The notes under the pieces: generated by a model | Told to the model about the DNA's origin: nothing | The model's database searches: none | The model's input: the letters and a program-made list of their open reading frames with translations, nothing else | Program-made: the position numbers and the translations under genes | Assembly: GCA_963666895.2 (NCBI GenBank) | Contig: CAXXNS010000016.1 | Span: 1 to 64,000 of the forward strand | Length of the DNA: 64,000 nt | Source: G963666895 sp963666895 | GTDB taxonomy: Bacteria; Desulfobacterota; Desulfovibrionia; Desulfovibrionales; Desulfovibrionaceae | Reading direction: 5' to 3' | Part shown: positions 41,961 through 49,792 of the stretch, in pieces | Layout: each line of letters opens with the position of its first letter | Position numbering within the stretch: the first letter of the stretch is position 1

Positions 41961-42989
41961 GTGGTCAAATTCCTGTGCCGGGCCCTGAGCTCGTCCCTGG
42001 CCCGCATCCCGAGCCTGGTCTACGCCACCCTGTTCCTGGCCTGCATCCCGGTCTTCGCCACCATCTTCGCGGCCCATTCCCGGGAGTTCTTCCACACCAC
42101 GGTCATCCACGAGCAGTCCTACAAGGACCTCAAGGCGCGGCTCATGCAGGGCATCCACGGGGCCATCACCAAGGCCACGGCCGCGGCCGACCCGGACAAC
42201 ATGATCACCCAGGGGGCCTGGTCCGTGGACCCGGACGGCCTGGTGGTCAGCGACGTGGCCGCCCGCGACGGGGATCTGCGCCTGGAGCTGGTGGCCCCGG
42301 CGGTCAACGCCCAGGCCAAGGCCAGCTCGGCCCACGTGGTGTCCGTGATCCTCACCGACCTCTACGGCATCGAAAAGGAGAAGGAGGGCAAGCCGGTCCA
42401 CTACTTCCTGGTCCTGCCCGACGACATGGGCGGCCTGCCCGTGCCCCTGGCCCGGCTCTTCCCGGGCGACACCAACTATCCCAGCGACAAGGCGGCCTTT
42501 TTGCCCGTGGACCACGCCCTGGCCCGCGACGTATCCGCGTTCCTGGACGGGGCCGGGGGCTTCCCCTCGGACGGCCAGGGGCTGTTCCCGCGCATGCTCT
42601 ACTTCTCGGCCGTGACCATCACCACCCTGGGCTACGGCGACATTGTGCCCATCTCGGACCGCTCCCGAATCCTGGTGGGCGTGGAGTCGGTGCTCGGCCT
42701 GATCCTGGTCGGCCTGTTCCTCAATTCCCTGTCCCACGAGCAGGCCGAGGCCCGGGAGCGCAGGCGGGCCAAGCGCGAGGCGCGCAAGGCGGCCGAACCC
42801 GTGCGGGACACGGAGCGCGACCGCACCCTGGGCAAGGTCATGACCACCATCCGCAGCCAGTCGGCAAGCAAATCCGGCGGAAAAAAGTCGCGCAAGGAAA
42901 CGGACCTGAAACAGGCCCGGCAGGCGGCCAAGCAGGCCCTGGACATGGGCCCGCTCCTGGGCGACCGCGATACGGAAGAAAAAGATTAG
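41961..42989 (+). CDS. Two-TM potassium channel with large extracytoplasmic domain (342 aa)
   Basis: TM1 is at ~18-38, the selectivity filter TTLGYGD at 221-227 and TM2 at ~237-255: the ion channel 2 fold. Unusually, about 170 residues lie between TM1 and the pore helix, where KcsA-type channels have a short turret. The C terminus (~258-342) is cytoplasmic, Lys/Arg-rich and probably helical. GTG start with AAGGAG upstream. It is the last gene of the envelope operon and shares TTAG with the convergent HD gene. Confidence 0.85.
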   Translation: MVKFLCRALSSSLARIPSLVYATLFLACIPVFATIFAAHSREFFHTTVIHEQSYKDLKARLMQGIHGAITKATAAADPDNMITQGAWSVDPDGLVVSDVAARDGDLRLELVAPAVNAQAKASSAHVVSVILTDLYGIEKEKEGKPVHYFLVLPDDMGGLPVPLARLFPGDTNYPSDKAAFLPVDHALARDVSAFLDGAGGFPSDGQGLFPRMLYFSAVTITTLGYGDIVPISDRSRILVGVESVLGLILVGLFLNSLSHEQAEARERRRAKREARKAAEPVRDTERDRTLGKVMTTIRSQSASKSGGKKSRKETDLKQARQAAKQALDMGPLLGDRDTEEKD

Positions 42990-44233
42990 TCGAAATCCGC
43001 TAAAAGCGACCCGACGTTGATGCCGGCCACCTCGGGCTTCTCCTGGTACTGGGCCCGGATGCGCCAGCAGGCCTGGTAGAGCTGGTCCGAGGAGATGCCG
43101 TTTCTCAGGGCCATGGAGGCCTCGATGAACGCGGCCAGCTTGTCGCACATCTTGAGCAGCTCGCCGTCCTTGGGATCGAACTGGTCCTCGTTGTACCGCC
43201 CGGCCAACTCCTGGCTGGTCACGGCCCGGACGCGGCCGTCCGTGCGCACCGAGGCCGTGAACTCGCTGCCCACCTCCAACCCCAGGAAGTAGCTCACCCG
43301 GTCCACCACGTCCGCGTACCCGCCCTTTTCCAGGGGATCGAGCACCACCCGGTCCAGCTCGGCCCGCTCGTACTCGCGGATGAGCCCGGAGATCTCCGGA
43401 GCCGACCCCTTGACCGGGGAGATGATGTCCCGGGTCAGGAGCTCGGGCAGGTCGTGGATGAGCCCGGCGAAAAAGTTGTTCTGCCTCCGGGCCCGGCAGG
43501 CCCCCACCTCCATGCTGAAGAACCAGGCGAACGCGGCCACGATGAACATGTGGCCCAGCACCGTGGTCTCGGGCACGCGCGGGGTCTGGGACCAGCGCTT
43601 CTGGAAACGCAGATGGCCGCAGGTGGCGGCGAAACGCTCCAGCACGTCGCCCTGGTCCTCGAGCAGCTGGGGCACACCGGCCAGGTCCGTGAACCCGCCC
43701 AGCCGGTGGAGAAAGCTCTTCTCGATCTCGTCCATGTCGAATGCGGGCGGGTTGACGCCCTTGATGAGCTTGAACTCGGAGAACGAGGCGTAGAGGTGGG
43801 CCGAGGCCAGGATGCGCCGGTCCAGGCAGTCCTCCTCGGGCTCCAGGAAGTAGGCGCCCATGCGCTCGGTGAAGTCCGGACCCAGGGGGGCCAGGCGCGG
43901 GGCCAGCCGCTTGAGCACCCAGTGGGTGAGCTTCTGGTAGTCGTCCCGGTTCTCCTTGATGCGGTAGAACACGGGCGGCTTGATGTCCGTGATGACCAGC
44001 CGGTAGAGGTACTCGAACAGCCCGCCCTCGACCACGGCCTCGCCCAGGGCCCGCCGCTTCTCCACGTCCATGTTTCGGGAGTTGAGCACGAAGAGCAGCC
44101 AGGCCACGATCATCTTGTGGGCCTGCTTGTCCACCTCCACCAGCTCCATGGGCCGCAGCTTGTCGTTCCAGCGCTTCATGAAGGCGCCGGAAAACAGCAG
44201 TTCGAGCAGGCTCTTTCGGATGGTGACGGACAT
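42986..44233 (-). CDS. HD-domain protein (415 aa), YfbR-like
   Basis: The HD metal-binding motif appears as HMFIVAAFAW and later HDLPELLTRDIISPVK, with downstream Asp in KMCDKLAAFIEA; this order fits the HD_3/YfbR-type hydrolases (5'-nucleotidases and relatives). The ~210 residues before the HD core and the C-terminal ~40 have no family I recognise. Cytoplasmic. Its substrate is unknown. It converges on the potassium channel gene. Confidence 0.75.
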   Translation of the reverse strand: MSVTIRKSLLELLFSGAFMKRWNDKLRPMELVEVDKQAHKMIVAWLLFVLNSRNMDVEKRRALGEAVVEGGLFEYLYRLVITDIKPPVFYRIKENRDDYQKLTHWVLKRLAPRLAPLGPDFTERMGAYFLEPEEDCLDRRILASAHLYASFSEFKLIKGVNPPAFDMDEIEKSFLHRLGGFTDLAGVPQLLEDQGDVLERFAATCGHLRFQKRWSQTPRVPETTVLGHMFIVAAFAWFFSMEVGACRARRQNNFFAGLIHDLPELLTRDIISPVKGSAPEISGLIREYERAELDRVVLDPLEKGGYADVVDRVSYFLGLEVGSEFTASVRTDGRVRAVTSQELAGRYNEDQFDPKDGELLKMCDKLAAFIEASMALRNGISSDQLYQACWRIRAQYQEKPEVAGINVGSLLADFD

Positions 44234-44301
44234 GGGCTCTCCTTTGTTCAGGGTCTACCCGCATCCCCGGCCGGAGGCAAGGGCGCGGCCGTGAACAGGG
44301 A

Positions 44302-45930
44302 TCAGCCGTGCTCCTGTTCGCTGCCGATGCCGGCCGCGTCCACTTCGGGCATGGCCTGGCCCTCCTCCCCGGCCAAGAGCGGCGGCAGGTAGATGGTCAC
44401 GGTGGTGCCCTCGCCCAGCTTGCTGGTCAGGTCGATGTGCCCGCCCAGGTCCTCCACGATCTTCTTCATCATGGCCAGGCCCAGGCCGTAGCCCTTGTCC
44501 TTGGTGCTGTAGAAGGGGCTGAACACCTTGTCCATGTCCGCGTCGGTCATGCCCACGCCGGAGTCCTCCACCCGCAGGTAGACCAGGTCGTGCTCCAGCC
44601 CGGCCGAGACCTTGACCGCGCCGCCCTCCTCCATGGCCTCCATGGAGTTCTTGATCATGTTCACCAGGCACTGCTTGACCATCTCCTCGCCGCCCTTGAC
44701 CTTGGGCAGTTCAGGCTCCACCGAGACGTCGAAGGTGTAGCCCTGCTTGGCGTACCCGGCCTTCATCAGGTCCACGGTCTCGTCCACCAGCTTGGCCAGG
44801 TCCACGGCCCCGGCCGGAGCCCTGGACGGCCGGACGAAGTTGAGGATGCCGGTGAGCAGGTTGTCCAGCCGCCTGGTCTCGTCCGCTATGATGGACAGCT
44901 TCTCGCGCTCACGGTCGGTCAGGCACTGAGACTTCATCAGGCTCTGGGTGAAGCCGCCGATGGCCATGAGGGGATTGCGGATCTCGTGGGCCAGGTAAGT
45001 GGACATCTCGCCCACCACGGCCAGCTTGTCGGTCTGCTGCTGGTGCTTCTCGCGCATGGTCCGGGCCGTGATGTCCCGGTGCATGATCATGACGTGGGTC
45101 TGCTTCCCGGTCTGGTTGTAGATGGGATAGGCGTAGACCCGGAAATAGAGCAGGCGGCCGTCCTCCGAGACCCGGGTGATGAGCTGCTCCTCCTTGCGGC
45201 CCGAGGCGATGCAGGCGAAGCGGGGACAGGACTCCTCCCCGCCCGGACACAGGAGTTCCCCGTCGGGCAGGGTGAGCACCTCGTGGCAGACCTTGCCCAC
45301 GAGCTCCTCCTTGGGCCGGCCCGTGCGCTCCCACACGTGGCGGTTCATGTCCACCACGCGGCCCTGCATGTCCAGGAGCAGGATGTCCTCGCGCACCTCG
45401 TCGATGATGGCCTGGAGCAGATGGCGCTGGCGGTCCAGGCTGTCCCGGAAGTAGCCCGTGGACTTGGCCATGTCATGCAGGCCGCACAGGAAGATGGCCG
45501 CGTCCTGGTCGATGAAGGACACCGAGTAGGGCAGCTCCTCGCGCAGCAGGCGCAGCCGGTGGCGGTGCCCGGTCAGGTCGATGAGCAGGTTGATGTCCCG
45601 GTGCTCTCCCAGCATCTCGGACAGGTGGGCGTAGATGGGCAGCCCCTGGGACTTGGCGTAGATGAGCTTGGACCTGTTGGGTCCGGGCTCGGCCACGGCC
45701 GCCACTTCCAGGTCGGGCAGATAGGTGCGGAAGATGGGGTTGTGGGCGATGTCCATGATGGCCATGAACCCGGGGCCGGTGCCGAGGATGCCGATGCGGT
45801 AGGCCCTGTCTTCTCCTTCCCAGAGGCAGGCCATCTTCTCGGAATCCGGCTCGCCCATCCATTCCTCGGGCCACTGGTCGGTCTGTTGATCGGGAGCGTC
45901 GCCGGGAATCCTCTTCTCGATCTCGGCCAT
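44302..45930 (-). CDS. Sensor histidine kinase with N-terminal Rossmann-like and PAS domains (542 aa)
   Basis: Residues ~44-150 look like a dinucleotide-binding Rossmann domain: RIGILGTGPG, AAVAEPGPNRSKL, then INLLIDLTGHRHRL, as in oxidoreductases. A PAS domain follows (~170-290), with a cysteine cluster inside it (CPGGEESCPRFAC). The kinase core has the H-box AHEIRNPL (His315), N-box VNMIKNSMEAM, G1 VEDSGVGM and G2 GYGLGLAMMKK. There are no membrane segments, so it senses inside the cell, plausibly a nucleotide, redox or metal signal. No partner response regulator is adjacent. Confidence 0.88.
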   Translation of the reverse strand: MAEIEKRIPGDAPDQQTDQWPEEWMGEPDSEKMACLWEGEDRAYRIGILGTGPGFMAIMDIAHNPIFRTYLPDLEVAAVAEPGPNRSKLIYAKSQGLPIYAHLSEMLGEHRDINLLIDLTGHRHRLRLLREELPYSVSFIDQDAAIFLCGLHDMAKSTGYFRDSLDRQRHLLQAIIDEVREDILLLDMQGRVVDMNRHVWERTGRPKEELVGKVCHEVLTLPDGELLCPGGEESCPRFACIASGRKEEQLITRVSEDGRLLYFRVYAYPIYNQTGKQTHVMIMHRDITARTMREKHQQQTDKLAVVGEMSTYLAHEIRNPLMAIGGFTQSLMKSQCLTDREREKLSIIADETRRLDNLLTGILNFVRPSRAPAGAVDLAKLVDETVDLMKAGYAKQGYTFDVSVEPELPKVKGGEEMVKQCLVNMIKNSMEAMEEGGAVKVSAGLEHDLVYLRVEDSGVGMTDADMDKVFSPFYSTKDKGYGLGLAMMKKIVEDLGGHIDLTSKLGEGTTVTIYLPPLLAGEEGQAMPEVDAAGIGSEQEHG

Positions 45931-46076
45931 GAAGACCCTCCTGTTTACTTCTTCAATAGCCTACGAGGAGATCGTTGTCCTTGATTTTATAAACAAGTCT
46001 TCTAGAGAGGTTGCGAAAAAGAACAAACCCGGATAGGCATGGGATTGCAGCGCATCGTCAACCCAAGGAGAGCTCC

Positions 46077-46532
46077 ATGCCCTTCAAGAGGATACTGCTC
46101 GCCGTGGACGGCTCCGAGCACGCCCTCAACGCCGCCCAGTACGCGGCGGAACTGGCCAAGGCCGTGAGCGCCAAGGTGATCCTGACCACGGTGGCCAAGT
46201 ACGAGACCATCGTCCTGGACGAGCCCCGCTTCCAGACCACGGTGGACCAGACCAAGCAGAAAGCCGAACACCGTCTGGCCCCGGCCAAGGAACTGCTGGA
46301 AAAGGCCGGGGTGCCCTACGAAACGCTGATCCTGGACGGCCCCACGGCCGAAGCCCTGGCCGACGCGGCCGAACGGGAAGACGCCGACCTCATCGTCATG
46401 GGCTCCAAGGGCCACTCCAACCTCTCGGGCCTGATCTTCGGGTCCAAGGCCCACACCCTGCTGCACATCGCGCCCTGCCCGGTGCTGGCCATCAGGCTGC
46501 GGCACAAGAAGAAACCTAAGCCCGACGCGTAA
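46077..46532 (+). CDS. Universal stress protein (UspA family, 151 aa)
   Basis: One Usp domain with the start PFKRILLAVDGSEHALNAA and the ATP-binding signature at the end: VMGSKGHSNLSGLIFGSKAHTLLHIAPCPVLAIR (G-x2-G-x9-GS pattern). Such proteins bind ATP and are induced in growth arrest. AAGGAG precedes the ATG at 46077. Its 3' end overlaps the convergent methyltransferase gene by 17 bases. Confidence 0.93.
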   Translation: MPFKRILLAVDGSEHALNAAQYAAELAKAVSAKVILTTVAKYETIVLDEPRFQTTVDQTKQKAEHRLAPAKELLEKAGVPYETLILDGPTAEALADAAEREDADLIVMGSKGHSNLSGLIFGSKAHTLLHIAPCPVLAIRLRHKKKPKPDA

Positions 46533-47883
46533 GCAGGGCCACCGCTTCCATGTGCGGGGTGTGCGGGAAGAGATCGACCCCGCCCAGCCGGACCGGCTCG
46601 TAGGTCTCGGCCAGCCGGGCCACGTCCCTGGCCAGGGCCGGGGGATCGCAGGAAACCAGCACCAGCCGTTCGGGGTTCATGGCCTTCACCCGATCCAGAG
46701 CCGAGTCCGTGAGCCCGCCCCGGGGCGGATCGGCCACCACCACGTCCACCGCGCCCAGCTCGGGCATGCCCTGCCCGGTCTCCAGGTCCGCGCGCGCGAA
46801 CACGCAGTTGCCCAATCCGGCCTCCCGGGCCGCGGCCCGGGCCTCGTCCACGGCCTCGGCCGCGGAATCCAGTCCGACCACCTTGTTCACGTCCGGAGCC
46901 AGGGCCAGGCCCACGCCGCCGGACCCGCAGTACAGGTCGGCCAGGGTGCTCTCCTTGGTCAATCCGGCCATGTCCCGGACCAGTTCGTACAATTTCTCGG
47001 CCGCGGCCGAATTGGGCTGGAAAAAACCTCCGGCCGAAATCCGGTAGCGCACCTCGCGCCCGGCCACCTGCAAGCGTTCGATGACGTGGTCCTCGCCCAC
47101 CGAGGACACCAGGGCCTCGCCGAAGGCCAGGGCCTTGCGGCTCTTGCGCAGGGCGTGGGAAACCCCGGCCAAATGCTCCATGTTCTCCATGAGCCCGTCG
47201 CACAGGTCGGCCGCCCGGGCAAAGCCCTTGGTGGCCGGGGTGGTGATGAGCTGGGCCAGCCAGGTCCCCTCGGAGCGTGAGCAGCGCAGCACCAGGTGCC
47301 GCCAGAAGCCCTGGCCCGTGCGCGGGTCCCAGGCGGGCAGGCCGGTGCGGCGGGCGTATTCCCGCACCGCCTCCACCAGGCCCATGGCCTGTTCGGGCAT
47401 GAGCCCGCATCCGGTCACGTCCAGCACCCGGCCGCTGGCCCGTTCCTTGAGCCCCAGGCTCAGCCCCCGGCCCTGGCCGGAAAACGCGAACTCCATCTTG
47501 TTGCGGTAGGCCCGGGTCTCGGGCGAGGGGATCAGGGGGTCAACGGTGGGAAAGCTCACCCGGCCGATGCGCTCCATGGTCTCGGCCAGCTGGCGCTGTT
47601 TTTCCATTACCTGGCGCTCGTAGGCCAGGTCCTGGTGCGAGCAGCCCCCACAGGCCCCGAAGTGCGGGCAAAAGGGCTCGGCCGCGTCCGGGCCGGGCTC
47701 CAGCACCTGCTCCACCACGGCCTCGGCGAAGCGCTTCTTGACCCGGTCCACCCGGGCCAAAACCCGGGCGCCGGGCAGGCCGCGCTCCACAAAGACCACG
47801 ATGCCGTCCTCGGTTCGGGCCACGCCCCGGCCGCCGTAGGCCAGGGACTCGATCTCGCATTCGATGCGCTCGTTCTTCTGCAT
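46516..47883 (-). CDS. RlmD/TrmA-family RNA m5U methyltransferase (455 aa)
   Basis: An N-terminal TRAM domain (~1-60; ESLAYGGRGVAR) is followed by the iron-sulfur cysteines CPHFGACGGC. The SAM-binding fold has LADLYCGSGGVGLALA, and the catalytic Cys sits in VLVSCDPPALARD. The family methylates U in 23S rRNA (RlmC/RlmD) or tRNA (TrmA); the TRAM domain and cluster favour the rRNA branch, but the exact target cannot be fixed from sequence alone. Confidence 0.9.
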   Translation of the reverse strand: MQKNERIECEIESLAYGGRGVARTEDGIVVFVERGLPGARVLARVDRVKKRFAEAVVEQVLEPGPDAAEPFCPHFGACGGCSHQDLAYERQVMEKQRQLAETMERIGRVSFPTVDPLIPSPETRAYRNKMEFAFSGQGRGLSLGLKERASGRVLDVTGCGLMPEQAMGLVEAVREYARRTGLPAWDPRTGQGFWRHLVLRCSRSEGTWLAQLITTPATKGFARAADLCDGLMENMEHLAGVSHALRKSRKALAFGEALVSSVGEDHVIERLQVAGREVRYRISAGGFFQPNSAAAEKLYELVRDMAGLTKESTLADLYCGSGGVGLALAPDVNKVVGLDSAAEAVDEARAAAREAGLGNCVFARADLETGQGMPELGAVDVVVADPPRGGLTDSALDRVKAMNPERLVLVSCDPPALARDVARLAETYEPVRLGGVDLFPHTPHMEAVALLTRRA

Positions 47884-47963
47884 GGTTCCTCGCTTGATTG
47901 TCTCGGGAGGCAGCCCTTTGACACGGATACCCGCGCTTGTCTATGCTCAAAACAGACCAATTC

Positions 47964-48089
47964 CAGGCCGTTCAAAAACCGTGAGGACGAGGCGTGGGCA
48001 AAAGACCGGGCCCGACGTGTACTCTTCCGTACACGAGGGATCGGCCTTTTGCACGCAACGAAGTCATCGCGGGAATTTCAACGGACTGG
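47964..48089. repeat. Intergenic palindromic repeat, copy D
   Basis: Same outer ends (CAGGCCGTTCAAAAACCGTGAGG...CAACGGACTGG) as copies B and C. The inner stem differs but still pairs: GCAAAAG with CTTTTGC, and the centre is GTGTAC-tcttcc-GTACAC instead of GCGTAC/GTACGC. Compensatory changes in both arms suggest selection on the structure. It runs up to the ribosome site of the gene at 48094. Confidence 0.85.
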
Positions 48090-48093
48090 AGCC

Positions 48094-48399
48094 GTGATCG
48101 ACAAAGCAACGGCCATACCAACACTCCTGGCCCGGCTGGACAAGCTGGCCCCGGGACATTGCCTGGAAATCCGCACCTACAAGCGCAACCGGCTGGTGCG
48201 CTTCCAGCGCCTTGGCCAGGACGGATTCCTGGTGGTCCGGGACGGATTCGAGCAGGACCGCTTCCAGGTGGGAGCCGACAAGCTGAAAAAGACCCTGCGC
48301 GCCCTGCTCAAGCAGGAGTTCCCGCGCTCCACCAAAATCCGGGTATTCGACCTGGGCCCCTGCGATCCGGACGTTTCCCGGGGTATGAAACGACTCTAA
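48094..48399 (+). CDS. Small protein of unknown function (101 aa) between two inverted repeats
   Basis: GTG start at 48094 with GGAG five bases upstream, partly inside repeat copy D. The protein is compact and basic (pattern LEIRTYKRNRLVRFQRLGQDGFLVVRDGFEQDRF, then KLKKTLRALLKQEFPRSTKIR), with no Cys pair, signal or membrane segment. Copy E of the repeat begins right after its stop, in opposite orientation. No family recognised; nucleic-acid binding is possible but unsupported. Confidence 0.65.
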   Translation: MIDKATAIPTLLARLDKLAPGHCLEIRTYKRNRLVRFQRLGQDGFLVVRDGFEQDRFQVGADKLKKTLRALLKQEFPRSTKIRVFDLGPCDPDVSRGMKRL

Positions 48400-48521
48400 C
48401 AGGCTGTTGAAAAACGGCAATCTGCCGCGTTGCTCAAAAAGTTCAAACCCTCGCGTACGCGCAGTACGCGTCGGTCTTGAACTTTTTTCGCGCCTTGCAT
48501 CTCACCATTTTTGAACAGCCT
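48400..48521. repeat. Intergenic palindromic repeat, copy E
   Basis: From CAGGCTGTTGAAAAACGG to TTTTTGAACAGCC, with inner arms AAAAGTTCAA/TTGAACTTTT and centre CGCGTAC-gcgca-GTACGCG. Inverted relative to copy D, so the 101-aa gene is bracketed by two inverted copies. It also lies just past the 3' end of the glycosyltransferase gene and could terminate both strands. Confidence 0.85.
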
Positions 48522-48537
48522 CCATTGTAACGGGCTC

Positions 48538-49773
48538 CTAACCCCTGGCCATCTTCTTTATCAGCTCCAGTTGGGCGGGCAGGCAAACCCTTTTCAGGTC
48601 ATAGCGCTCTTGCACGGTCTGGCGGGCGGCCCGGCGCAGGGGCTCCATGTCCTTGGGGTTGTCCAGGACCCGGGCCACCGTATCCGCCAGTCGGCCGGGA
48701 TCGAAAAAGTCCGTGAGCAGGCCGTTCTTCCCATCCTCCAGCACCTCCCGCACGGGCGGCGTGGCCGAGCCGACTACCAGGCAGCCGCAGGACATGGCCT
48801 CGAGCATGGACCAGGACAGCACGAACGGACAGGTCAGGTACACGTGGACCGAGGACACCTGGAGGATGCGCACGAACAAGGGGTACGGCACCCGGCCGGT
48901 GAAGTGCACCCGGGCCATGTCCGGGTCGTGGAGATTCAGGCCCGCCTCCTCCAGGTAGATTTCCCGCCAGGTCCTGCCCTCCGGGGCCGGACGGCCGTAG
49001 CCCCGGTCGTCCCCGCCCACCACCACGATATGGGCCTTGGGCCGCGACTTGAGCAGCTTGGGCAGGGCCCGGATCAGGGTGTGGAAGCCCCGGTAGGGCT
49101 CCAGGTTGCGGCTGACATAGGTGACCACCTCCTGGTCCGCGGCCAGGACCGTGCCGTCGGGCAGCACGGCCTTGGCGTCGGGATCGGGTTTGAGCAGATC
49201 CGTGTCCACGCCGTCGTGGACGACCTGGAGCATGTCCTGGTAGCGCGTGGGGAACAGGGAGTGCTGCCAGCGGGTGGGCACCAGGCCCCGGTCGCAGGAC
49301 TCCAGGCCCAGGAGCACCCCGGCGTTGAGGGTGCGCACCCGGGCCGAGTCGTTGAGGTCGGCCGGGAACTCGGGATCAAAGCCCACGTCCGCGCCCGTGG
49401 GGTGGTAATAGAACTCGAAATAGCCGAGCACGGGCACGTCCGGGCAGGCCTCGCGCAGGTAGAAGGACTCGCCCCAGCCGGTGTGGGCGCAGATCAGGTC
49501 CGGCTTGAAGCCTTCCCTGGCCAGCTGGTCCAGCACCCGGAAGGCCACCTGGCCCCGGCGCACACTGGCCTCCAGCCGCCGCAGGTACTGGTGGGTGCCC
49601 TGGGACGGGCCCTGGGGCTCGGCGTACCACAAATGGCGCACCCCGGGCAGGTTGGCCGAATGGTCCTGCTTCTGGCCCACGGCCACCACGGTGTTGCCCG
49701 GGTCGCGGGCCAGGGCCGGGGCCATGTGCTTGAACTGGGCCGGGAAGTTCTGATGGATGAAGAGAATGTTCAT
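48538..49773 (-). CDS. Glycosyltransferase family 4 protein (411 aa)
   Basis: GT-B fold. The N-terminal half starts MNILFIHQNFPAQFKHMAPAL and recognises the acceptor; the C-terminal half holds the nucleotide-sugar site (VSRNLEPYRGFHTLIRALP, VVVGGDDRGYG, then SWSMLEAMSCGCLVVGS with the conserved Glu). The length and motifs fit retaining GT4 enzymes acting on polysaccharide, LPS or glycoprotein. The ATG start is preceded by a TGAGGA site made of a short tandem repeat. Last gene of the operon that begins with pyk. Confidence 0.9.
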   Translation of the reverse strand: MNILFIHQNFPAQFKHMAPALARDPGNTVVAVGQKQDHSANLPGVRHLWYAEPQGPSQGTHQYLRRLEASVRRGQVAFRVLDQLAREGFKPDLICAHTGWGESFYLREACPDVPVLGYFEFYYHPTGADVGFDPEFPADLNDSARVRTLNAGVLLGLESCDRGLVPTRWQHSLFPTRYQDMLQVVHDGVDTDLLKPDPDAKAVLPDGTVLAADQEVVTYVSRNLEPYRGFHTLIRALPKLLKSRPKAHIVVVGGDDRGYGRPAPEGRTWREIYLEEAGLNLHDPDMARVHFTGRVPYPLFVRILQVSSVHVYLTCPFVLSWSMLEAMSCGCLVVGSATPPVREVLEDGKNGLLTDFFDPGRLADTVARVLDNPKDMEPLRRAARQTVQERYDLKRVCLPAQLELIKKMARG

Positions 49774-49792
49774 CAATGGTCCTCAATAGTCC

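Noticed and set aside
46034..46049. Sigma-54-like TAGGCATGGGATTGCA upstream of the universal stress gene
   Set aside because: GG and GC are separated by nine bases rather than ten, which breaks the invariant spacing.
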